A stretch of DNA of 64,000 bases from Pseudomonas purpurea. Its GTDB lineage: Bacteria > Pseudomonadota > Gammaproteobacteria > Pseudomonadales > Pseudomonadaceae. The DNA lies in assembly GCF_039908635.1 (NCBI RefSeq), contig NZ_CP150918.1:3405001-3469000 (forward strand), written 5' to 3'. Below the pieces are notes generated by a model that saw only the letters and a list, made by a program, of their open reading frames with translations, ran no database searches and had not been told where the DNA came from. Of the stretch, positions 29,133 through 40,300 are shown piece after piece; position 1 is the stretch's first letter; every line of letters starts with the position of its first letter. Both the position numbers and the translations under genes were made by a program.

Positions 29133-29954
29133 ATGAAGTTCATTTTTTCAGAGTCAAACCCAGACTATAAAAACTACACGTTCCCTTACGCCGTTTGGGC
29201 CGTCCCGGAATCTGCGGCGGAAGTCGTTGAGCTCTACGAGCGTGGTTTCTTACCTTCACGCAAACCCAGATTCTGCTTGACCCGAAGCACAAGGATAGCG
29301 CTCGACAGGTTTGAAAATAGCTACCGAAACCGGCAAACGCTCAAACTCTGCGAGGATGTAGAGGTGACACTGGTTGCAATCTCCGACTTCGCCATGACTG
29401 ACCCTATCAAAGCGATGTGTCTGCAATGTGCAGAATTAAGATTTGGTGCAGGTGTGGTTGATGAGCCGCGATTTACTCGAATCCTGAGTCCGGACAATGC
29501 CACACATGTCATGCATTTCGCGATCAGCAAGGAAACGGTTGGCCTGGTTACCATGAATGTCGCCAATCAAATAGCACATTATAATTTTGCTTTTTATGAT
29601 ATCACCCTGCCCAAAAAATCTCTGGGCACTTTCATGATGACTACGACCATCAACTACTTCCAGGCACGCCACTACACTCACCTCTACATGGGCACATGTT
29701 ACGGTCGAAACTTTCTGTATAAAACACGCTTTCAAGGATTTGAGTTCTTCAATGGCGCTCACTGGTCATCAAATATAGATGAACTGGAGTTCTTGATTGA
29801 TCGCCCCCAACAGGCAAGACATCTATTTGAGTCAAGTGATTACTTGGACAAATTTCACTCAACTGAACTTAATGTCGAAGCCGTAGAGTTAGGCTACCGA
29901 TACCTGACCTCCACCGCGCCTGGTTTAGCGATAAAAGTCGAGACTGAACAATGA
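29133..29954 (+). CDS. arginyl-tRNA-protein transferase-like (ATE/Bpt, GNAT fold) protein
   Basis: A 273-aa protein. The middle part has RSTRIALDRFENSYRNRQTL, like the R-x4-F-x4-NRQ region of bacterial Bpt/ATE. The C-terminal part has KSLGTFMMTTTINYF, YLYMG-type HLYMGTCYGRNFLYKTRFQG and NGAHWSS, aligning with the aminoacyl-tRNA-using GNAT domain (compare RSLGRYAI, VYLGYWI, MNYKTQY). The N-terminal CxxC zinc region of true ATE is missing. It may transfer an amino acid from tRNA to a peptide product, as known for Ala-tRNA-dependent transfer in pacidamycin biosynthesis (different family). Start overlaps none; stop overlaps the MFS gene by ATGA. Confidence 0.65.
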   Translation: MKFIFSESNPDYKNYTFPYAVWAVPESAAEVVELYERGFLPSRKPRFCLTRSTRIALDRFENSYRNRQTLKLCEDVEVTLVAISDFAMTDPIKAMCLQCAELRFGAGVVDEPRFTRILSPDNATHVMHFAISKETVGLVTMNVANQIAHYNFAFYDITLPKKSLGTFMMTTTINYFQARHYTHLYMGTCYGRNFLYKTRFQGFEFFNGAHWSSNIDELEFLIDRPQQARHLFESSDYLDKFHSTELNVEAVELGYRYLTSTAPGLAIKVETEQ

Positions 29955-31180
29955 AGCAAATTTCAGCCCCGTTGTACGCTACCGCTATATTTTTTTCAAG
30001 AACCGGCACTGGCCTGTTCTTTTTTATTAATACCTGGATCGTCATTCATCTGACAGGAAATGCCGCTGGCGCAGCAATAAGCCTTTTGATTGCGGTGATT
30101 CCCAGTATATTTCTTTCAATGATAATCGGCAGCATCGCGGATAAATTTCCAGCGATAAAACTTGTACTTTCTTCCGAAATCACGCGTTTTCTAATACTTT
30201 TTGTATACGCTTCATTATTTATCACAAATCACGCCACCCCGTTGCTTGCTTATTCAGTCAGTTTCCTGATGTCAATCTGCGCAGAGATACAGTTGATGTC
30301 CTGGCGCGTTATTTTGGCTAAACACACCAGCCAAGAGAACAACTTCAAGCTCAATGCGCTCTCCGTCACCAGTGGCCAGGCAGGCGTCGTGGCGGGTGCA
30401 ACCTGCTCCGGCATATTTTTTGTATATTTGGGTGCGGCGCTTACGATTTATATCGCCAGCAGCGCTTTCTTAATATCGAGTATCTGCGTTGCCTATCTGG
30501 CAAGCGCCCTGCATACGCCACGCCCTATAACAAAAACCAAGATAGACGTGCTGAGTTCGATAACCTATCACCTGAGATCGATACGTGATGGCTTTCAGTA
30601 CATTACCGGGCAACCGAACCTTATCGGTTACTACCTTTTAATATTGTTGAATATAAATATCTTGTACATGTCAAATGCATTGCTGGCGCCATTTGTTAAA
30701 GGCCCACTCAATCTCAACGCTGAAGCGTATGGGAAAATTGACGCTGCTTACTCTATTGGCGCCATCGCGGGGGGGTTAATTATCGTACGACTCACTCGAC
30801 GATTGGGAGCATTGCGAATCACCCTGCTTGGGCTGGCAATCCTGGCCTTGTCGCTGTTCAGCTTTGCTCGATCCGATGCGTTTCTTATAGCCTTTTGCTC
30901 ATACATCGGTATTGGACTTGGGTGTCAAACCTCTATTGTCAGCCTTAGTCGTGCGCAAAGAATTACCGCCTCCGAACTTCACGGTAGATCTTACGCCACT
31001 TTCAACACTATCACCGGTTGCTTTGGTGTACTGGTCTTTATGTTAAGCACTCGATTCACCACACATGAAGAACTACGAAACATCTTTGAATACCAAGCCA
31101 TCGCTGTGGCAACGGTTCTATTGGCAATAGGCTGTACAAAAAGGTTCAAAAATGCCCTGAGAACTGAATACAGCGCCTGA
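29951..31180 (+). CDS. MFS exporter of the NRPS cluster
   Basis: A 409-aa major facilitator transporter with about 12 hydrophobic segments, of the DHA3/EntS-like type. Motif A-like sequence GSIADKFPA follows TM2, and a GGLIIVRLTRRLG repeat occurs at the second half. It overlaps the preceding gene by ATGA. It most likely exports the peptide product and contributes to self-resistance. Confidence 0.82.
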   Translation: MKQISAPLYATAIFFSRTGTGLFFFINTWIVIHLTGNAAGAAISLLIAVIPSIFLSMIIGSIADKFPAIKLVLSSEITRFLILFVYASLFITNHATPLLAYSVSFLMSICAEIQLMSWRVILAKHTSQENNFKLNALSVTSGQAGVVAGATCSGIFFVYLGAALTIYIASSAFLISSICVAYLASALHTPRPITKTKIDVLSSITYHLRSIRDGFQYITGQPNLIGYYLLILLNINILYMSNALLAPFVKGPLNLNAEAYGKIDAAYSIGAIAGGLIIVRLTRRLGALRITLLGLAILALSLFSFARSDAFLIAFCSYIGIGLGCQTSIVSLSRAQRITASELHGRSYATFNTITGCFGVLVFMLSTRFTTHEELRNIFEYQAIAVATVLLAIGCTKRFKNALRTEYSA

Positions 31181-31309
31181 CATTCGATAGAACGAAAACT
31201 TTGAACTCGCATTCCCTGCCACAGGGAGGCTCATGCACGCTTGGTAAGCATTTAATGAGTTCGCCGTAGTGAATGAACTTCACGCCTGGCATTAAAGAGG
31301 GCTTCATTC

Positions 31310-34300
31310 TTGATCAGTCCGCCTGAAAATCTTCCAGAGCTGATTCTTCGCCAAGTCACGAAAACACCTGACACGCTGGCGCTGACGGATGCACAGCATC
31401 AACCGATGACCTATGCCCAAATGGAACGGCGTTCACGCCAATGGTGTATGGCGATACTGGGTGCCGGAGTGAAACCCGGCCAGTTTATCGGTTTGGCATT
31501 GAACCGTTCTCCAGATCTGGTTTGTGCCCTGTTGGGCATTCTGCGAGCGGGTTGTTGTTATGTACCGCTGGATCTGAAATATCCTGCACAATGGTTGAAA
31601 TTTGTAATACAAGACTCGCAATTGACAGCACTGGTTTGCGCAGACGGGTCCGACTTCCAATCCTGTGTGCCTGATACTTGCCAGGTGATCCTGCCCTCCC
31701 ATCTGCCAACAGTCGGCCAATCTGATGGTTGGACTGTCTTCCCGCTCGTACATGAAGACTCAATTGCTTATGTCATCTATACGTCCGGGTCAACGGGGGT
31801 GCCCAAAGGCGTATTGATCCGCCATCGCAATGCGGTGAATCTGGTGAATTGGGCCTCCCAGTACTACAGTCGCGACGAATTACGCTACGTCCTGTTCTCG
31901 ACCTCTATCTGTTTCGACTTGTCCGTCTTTGAAGTGATGGCTCCATTGTCCGTGGGCGGTACGGTCCATGTGGTACATGATGCGCTATCGCTGTCAGATG
32001 AAACCCCCACCCCTTCCATATCCCTGATTAACACCGTCCCAAGTGTCATGAAAGAGCTTGTGCGACTTCAGGCAGTTCCATTGACTGTCGAAACCGTCAA
32101 TCTCGCGGGCGAAGCGTTATCAGCCTCACTGGTCGAATCGATTTACCGACTCGAACACGTTCGCAGAGTCTGCAATTTATATGGCCCTACCGAAACAACC
32201 ACCTATTCGCTCTGCTACACCGTGGAGCGTGGCGAACAGACACCCGCCATTGGCACGCCTATTTCAGCGACACAAGTCACACTGATTGACGCCCACAACA
32301 GGGAGGTTGCCGTAGGCGAAATAGGCGAGATTTTCATTTCTGGCGCGGGTGTCGGAGCGGGTTACCTCAATAGCACTGAAGAGCACCCCAGCGGCTTTGT
32401 GCAGCACAACAGTGTCGCCGGAACGTTCTCTGCTTATCGAACCGGGGACTTTGCGCGCTGGCGTGAAGATGGACAATTAATGTTCTGCGGGCGCAAGGAT
32501 GAGCAAATAAAAATTCGCGGGTATCGCGTCGAATTGACCCATATCGAAGAAGTACTGAAGCAGCTTCTTGAGGAGGAGGATATCGCTGTTGTCATTGCCG
32601 AAGATGCGCCTTACGGTCCTCTATTGGTCGCGTTTATCGCCAACCGAGCCGTGAATGATGACTTCATTGCCTTGTGTCGACGGGATATCCCCCAGGTTTT
32701 GCCTCATTACATGATTCCTGCTGTCTGGAAAACTATTGAAGCATTTCCTCGACTGGCTAACGGAAAAGTTGACAGGTCCTCGTTAAGAAAATTTTACGCA
32801 TTGCAGTTATCTCTCAAACAACAGCAACCGACTGAAGCGCTGAGCGTGGGCACAGTCAGTTTGCATCGACTTGTAGAAGAAAGGGTGGCACAACGGCCCA
32901 ATTCCGTGGCGGCCATATTCAATGATACACAACTGTCGTTCAGCGAACTCAATACTCAGGCCAATGCACTTGCCGGCAGGTTGCGCGGACTGGGTGTCGG
33001 GCCTGACCTTCTGGTGGGCGCGTATTTTGAGCGGTCACTGGAAATGCTCATCAGTCTGTTGGCGATCCTCAAAGCGGGTGGCGCGTACCTTCCGCTGACT
33101 CCCGACACGCCCGCGGCGAGAATGGAGTACATGTTGCAAGATTGTGCAGTAACAATACTTCTGACCCAAAAAACGCTAGCCGATTGCCTGCCTCCCCTCC
33201 CCGGCATTCCCCACATGATTTGCGTGGACTATTCGGCAACCGAGCCGGCGGAAGTAGTCGAAAACCTGCCCGACCGCACCGCACCGGAAAATCTCGCTTA
33301 CGTCATGTACACCTCCGGTTCCACAGGCAAGCCCAAGGGGGTGGCGCTGCCTCATAAAGGCATCGTCAACCGGCTCCTTTGGATGCAGGACACTTTTGCA
33401 CTGTCCGTGGATGACAGGGTCCTGCAAAAAACGCCTTTCAATTTCGATGTTTCGGTATGGGAGCTCTTCTGGCCACTTATAAGCGGCGCCACATTGGTGA
33501 TCGCCAAACCGGGCGGACACCGCGACGCCAAATATCTGGGCGAAGTGATCAAGCTTCAGTCCATTACGACCCTTCACTTCGTCCCGCCGATGCTTGAAAT
33601 GTTTCTGGACACTCCAGAGGCGACACAATGCCAGTCGATTCGTCGAGTCTTCTGCAGTGGCCAGGAGCTCTTGCCTAAACTTCAGCAGCGCTACTTCTCC
33701 ACGCTACCGAATAGCGAATTGCATAATCTCTACGGTCCTACTGAAACATCCATTGACGTCACGCATTGGCATTGCGATCGCCACAGCATCGCAACTCGGG
33801 TACCGATTGGCCGTGCAATCGCCAATACCCGAGTATATGTACTGGATGAACATCTCAAACCAGTATCGCCTGGCGTGATCGGCGAACTTTATATCACGGG
33901 TGTTGGTTTAGCCCGGGGCTATCTCAATCAGCCGGAACTGACGGCAAACAGCTTTATCAGTAACCCGTTTGACTCGACATCACCACGAATGTACAAAACT
34001 GGCGACCTGGCCCGGTTCTTGGCAGATGGCAACCTTGAATACATCGGACGGCTCGATACTCAAGTGAAGATCCGCGGTTACCGGATCGAACTTGGAGAAA
34101 TCGAGGGCACACTGCTGGCCTGTCCAGAAGTCGATGCTGCGGTTGTACGCCTGGTTGACAGCGAGGAAGGGCACCACGGCACACAGGAACTTACTGCTTT
34201 TTTAACGCTTCACAACGCTATCAATTGCACCGCTGCCCAACTGCGTGCACGTTTAGAGCGGGAGTTGCCGCAATACATGCTACCTGCCAGGTGGGTCATT

Positions 34301-37300
34301 CTTGACGCCATGCCGCTTACTGCAAACGGTAAAGTGGATATCCGGCAACTCTGTTGCAGGCCCAAACAAGTACTTTCTCCTGTCGACCCTCAGCAGCTGT
34401 GCGGGCTTACCGTTCAAGAGCTGACGAGGACGATATGGAAACAAGTACTGAAAGTCGACGCTTTGGGTCTGGACGACAATTTCTTTGCCATGGGTGCAGA
34501 TTCTTTCATGGCAAGTGCGGTGGCACAGCAATTAAGCCAAGCCTTCGGACAACCGATAAATGTCTCGATGATATTCGAGGCTTCCACGGTTTCAACTCTT
34601 ACTGAACGCTTGTCGGGCACCAAAATCAGCTCCAGACATGTTCTCGTCAGCCCCCCTCAATCGCCCGAGCGCCTGAGTGATGGTCAGCAACAGCTTCTCG
34701 CTTACACGCGATTGATGGATGCGACGCCAGCGCTTCAAGTCAGTTTCTGTCTGAAACTTCGACGTACTGTCAGCATCCGAGAAATCGAGCGCTGTATTTC
34801 AACACTCGCCACGCACCACGTCGGACTTCACTCCAGGATCGAAAATGACAACTGGGTGGCAATGGTCCATCCACCATCGCTGGAAGTCATTGAAACCGGT
34901 GCACTGACCGCATTGCACATTTCAGACTGGTGCATAAATCTTGCTCGGCGCAATCTTGATATTCAGGGTCAAGGTGCGTGGAAGGCTTATTGTCTAAACC
35001 ATGGAAACGACGCGGTCCAGCTCGTGTTGGTGTTTCATCATGTGCTTATAGACGAATACTCCGTCGAGCGAATATTGGGTGATTTCGCTCAACTGCTGGA
35101 AGGGCACCCGCTACCACGCATTGGCAAAGTAGCAGAACGAAGGACAACACCCGAACGCAACGATATCGACTGGTGGGAACAGCACCTGCGCGGTCTACCC
35201 AAACTTGATATCCCGATAGATAAAGTTGTCGGCCAGTCTCAAACACCCAGTCTTCGATCCACGCGACGTGTTGTTCATTTGAAGCAAACCGCCTGGCAGC
35301 AATTGCTCCGCACTGCACGTGAATGCGCTTCGACTCCCTATGAAGTCCTTGCGGCAGCACTTGTGCTGGTTCTGCATAAATGGACAGCACGATCAAATGT
35401 GCTGCTGGGCGCGATCTACTCCCATAGAGACACGGCTTTATCCCAGGAACTCGGGTTTCAATGCGCGCTATTGCCCATCAATGTTGAATTACCACCGAAT
35501 GCCGATTGGCAGCAAACACTCGCGTTAACGCGCAAAAGTATTCGCGAAGGCCATGAGCATCACAACGTATCAACGGTCCATCTGCATTCGTTGGCCCAAG
35601 CGCTCTGCGCCAGCAGGCAATTGTTGCCGATTCGATTCGGAATGATTAAAAAGCCTGGAGCCACCCTTGATCAGACCTGGTTCGATGCAGAAGAAATCGA
35701 CACGGGGTACACCGAAAGCTATTTGAGCTTCCAGGTACGATACGACGTGAACGAAGCCTGCCTTTACGTCGATGGGCGACGGGAGCTGTTCAACGAAGAT
35801 ACGCTCGGCTGGCTGGTTTCCCAATGGTTCGCAACCATTGAGCAAGTACCGCATTGCGTTGGAATCAACACGTTTTCGTTACCTGACACTGAGGACATCA
35901 ATGCTCGGATTGCCATCGAGTCGATCTGGACACGTTTCAACCAAAGGGTCGCGGAACAGCCTGAGCGCACGGCGATAGAGGAGGATGCTTGCCGGATCTC
36001 CTATAAAGCCCTCAAGGGACGATCCCTGGCTGTCGCCGCCCACCTGAACAGGACCGTCGAGCCCGGCGACGCCGTTATCATTTATTGCGAGCGCGCTATA
36101 GAAGCAGTTGTAGCGATCTTCGCCTGCCTGCGTATCGGAGCAGTGTTCGTTCCCGTAAATGCGAATGTTCCGGTCAACCGATTGAGCGAAATTGTCCGTA
36201 TCGTCGGTGCGAGAACGCTATTACTGGATGCCCCGCCGGATCTTTCGTCAGCCTTGCAGCCCTTGGTGAAAACGCTCATCGACACTCGCACCGAGCAGAC
36301 CGAAAAGGGTGAAGAGGCGACATTTCCCACCTATCGTCAAATACAAGACGATGTCCGCCCCGCCTACGTTCTCTTTACTTCAGGTTCGACGGGTGTACCC
36401 AAGGGTGTAGCGCAGAGCGAGGCTGCGTTGGTGCACCATATCGAAAGTTATATCCGCAGCGTCGATATCACATCCTTTGACTGCCTTAGCCTGATCGCGA
36501 GCGTGGGTTACGACGCCGCTTTAATGGATGTATTCGCAGCCTTGTCAGTTGGTGCACGGCTCTCTGTGAGAAGCCTCGCAAGACATGGTCTATCGGGCAT
36601 AGCTGCGTGGCTGGAGCAGCAGCGCATTACAATTCTACATGCCACACCTTCGGCCTTTCGCGCCCTGCTCAAAGCGCCTCTGCAGTCAACATCGCTGTCT
36701 ACCATCCGGTGCGTGGTGTTGGGCGGAGAGGCCGCGCGATCAAGTGACCTGGCCCTCTTCAATCAATATTTTGCAACCACTGCTCGATTAATCAATGGCT
36801 TTGGCCCGACCGAGTCGACGCTCGCGCTGCAGGCGTCTTTCAAACATGGCGCTCACTGCACATATGCCACCCTGCCTATTGGTCTGCCAGTGGGTGGCAC
36901 GCAGGTATACCTGATCAACGAACAGACCGGTGACGGTTCGATGGAAGGTGAAATCGAGCTGCGCAGCCCCTGGGTCATGCTTGGCTATATCAATGCGCCT
37001 TCAGACCTTGCTGCGCTGCTCATCAGCGCGCCGGACAAGCGTTTGCAACGCTATCGCACGGGAGACATCGCACGCCGCCTGCCGGATGGACGTCTGCTGC
37101 ACTGCGGGCGACGCGATGAGCAAATAAAGGTCAACGGTGTTCGCATTGAGTTGGCCGAAGTCGAAAACGCGCTGATTCTTCTGGAGGAAATATCACAAGC
37201 CTGCGTCCTGGTGCGCCAAAACCTCAACGACGAGAACGTCCTGTGCGGTTTTCTGATACTTGCAACAAGTCTTGCGTGCGATCCACAGAGCATTCGACGT

Positions 37301-40300
37301 CAATTGCACAACTATCTGCCCGCGGTGATGGTGCCATCCGAGCTAACCTTCGTGGAGCACTTCCCTTATCTGGCAAATGGAAAAATCGACAAAGGGGCCC
37401 TGTGCGCCCGCCCCCCCGTCATGCCACAGCACATCCACCTCAGTGACTTTGAATCGACCGTCGCAGGATATTGGCGCAATGAGTTGGGGCTACCTTCACT
37501 TCCTGCCCGCAACAACAGATTTTTCGACCTGGGTGGAAACTCTCTCACGGCAATGTCGGTTTGCGCGGCGATCAATCAGGCTTACGGGCTTCAAACGAGC
37601 CCTTCTGCCTTGCTTTCAAACCCGACCCTGGAGGCCTTCGCGGTCATTCTTCAAAACCGGCAATCGCCCCTGGATGGAAGCATCGCTACGGATAGCAGCG
37701 CTTTTGCGTTATCACATCAACAGGCGCAATTCTGGTTGCAGCACTTGATATCAGGTGGCGCAGACAAAAACTGGATACTGTGGAGCGCCCGGATAAGCGG
37801 CCCCCTTGATCGCGATATCGTTGACAAGACGCTGGATCACATCGTCGCACGCCATCCTCTGCTGCGCCTATGTGTCCACAATAGCCCGACTGGACCTCAA
37901 GCGATCCTGGCATCCCCCGGTCCTGTGCGTGCCATATGGGAGTCCGTGACGGATCTAAACCTGCCCGTCACAGTGGAACACCTTCCTCATTCACTGCGTC
38001 GCCCGTTCACTTTGACTGAAGGCACACCGATACGCTTTGCCGTCCTGCTGTACGGCGACGAGCATTATCTCGTGTTTCTTGCCCACCATATGGTTGTCGA
38101 TGCGTACTCATGCCAACTAATACTGCGCGACTTTGACCGCACCTATGCATCGATGCTCGGCCTGATCCCGCAACAGGTCAGCCTCCCGCCCCCGACTTTC
38201 GATGATTCACGCAGACGCCTTGAAGCAGCGGCCCAACAGGCTCGGGATGCCGGCGCCATAACGTACTGGACAGAGCATCTTCGCCATGCAAAAACCCTGC
38301 TCGACCTTCCGCTGACAGACGCCAAAGGGTTAGTGCCGGGCACGGAAAGCATTCGCCGCAGCGTAGATATTGATGCCTCGATAACCACGGCGCTCGAACA
38401 ATTTTGCAGCGAGCAGTCGATTACGCTCAGCAGTGCGCTTATCGCTCTGTTTGCGATTGTGTTATGCCGCTATGCAAATGACAGCGAAGTCATTATCGGC
38501 CTGCCGGTCTCGTTGCGAGTCCTGCCAGGCGAAGCCGATGTGGTGGGCCCCCTGATCAACACCGTGCCAATTCATTGCGAACTGGCACCTTTACAGGGCT
38601 TTTCTGAACTGTGCAGCATTGTCCAGACCCGCGTCGCCAATGGCCTCGACCGGGCTTATCTGCCACTGCATGAAGTCGCGGCCGCGGTACGGCCCAATCG
38701 ACAGCCGGGACGCAGTACCCTGTATCAAGCTGTGTTCTCATTCCATGACGACACTTTGCAGTCTGCTGATCAATACAGGACGATCGAGCCAGTACGCACT
38801 GACTCGGGCACGATAAGTGGCGACATAGCCTTGACGGTCGAGCGTCAGGCACACGCTCTAACGTTCTTGCTGGATGGAGCCAAAGGCAGACTGCACTCGA
38901 AACTGATTGAGCGCATCGCCGCCCAGTTACCGGTCCTTTTGCACAATCTCTTGAGTGCGCCTCAGGCCTCTGTTCTTCATACGTCAATGCTGCCCCATGA
39001 ACAGCGTGCGGAGTTGACGGGACCACTGGCCGGATCTCGTCAGCCACTCACTGTCCCCCAAACTCTCCTCGACTCAATCCTGGGTGTGGCGAAGAAACGC
39101 GCCAACGCGTGGGCCGTTCGCGGTCGCCATAACCTGACGTATTCAGAGTTAGTGGAACAGGCAAGCTCCCTGAGTCGACGATTGGAACAATCGAACGTGG
39201 AACCCGGAGAGTTCGTTCCTTTCATGGCCTGCGAGTTGATTAATCCTGCAGTCGTCGAGCTTGCGATACTCATGGTCGGCGCAGCATTCGTTCCCATCGA
39301 TCCCTCATGGCCTGACACCATGAAGGACAAAATACTGACCGACATCCAGGCACATGTACTGATCGAACAGCATGAAGGCGCCTTGCACCCCGCCCTCCTG
39401 AATATCAAAAACAAAGCTGGCAGCGCTCGGGTGCACTCCTTGTGGAGTGACAGCGATATGCCCATTTATGCGATCAGCACATCCGGTTCCACTGCCCTCC
39501 CAAAAACAGTTGTCATCGCACATCGCGGCATTCTCAACCGGTTCGCCTGGATGTCGGTTTTTTTCGGTAATGGTTACCCCGTCACGCTACAAACGACGCC
39601 ACTGACATTCGATAGTGCCGTCTGGCAAGTACTCTGGCCTTTGAGCCTGGGCGGGACCTGCGTGCTGCCCACACGCAACGAACGATTCGATATCGACGAA
39701 TTTGCACGCGTGGTCAACGACTACAAGGTAACCGTGGTTGACTTCGTCCCGTCCGTACTCGATGCGCTGATGGGCCAGATAACGCAGTCACGTCTGGCAA
39801 TAAGGCATATGCAGGTACTGCGCTGGATCATCCTTGGAGCCGAGCGGTTAAGTGGCACGACAGCCCGGCGTATCCGTTCGCTCATTCCGGCAGCCCGTAT
39901 CGTCAACCTCTATGGCCCTACAGAAGCCACCATCGGTTGCATTTACCACGAAATCATCGACGCCCATGGCGCCTACATTCCCATTGGTCGCCCACTGCCC
40001 AATGTATCTGCCTTCGTTGTGGACAATCAGCAGGCCCTGGTGGCACGAGGTGCCCCCGGCGAATTGATGCTCCTGGGCGCATGTGTCGGCGCTGGGTATC
40101 TGGGGCAGACCTCAACGACAGGCTTCTGTAACAGTCTGCTCCCCGAACACCTTGGCGAACCCACCTACCTGACGGGTGATCTGGTGCGCTGGAACGAAAA
40201 TGGCCTGCTCGAGTTTCTCGGCCGACGCGACTTACAAACAAAGGTTAGAGGGATCAGGGTCGAACCAGCAGGCATCGAGGCCATGCTGCGCGAACATTGC

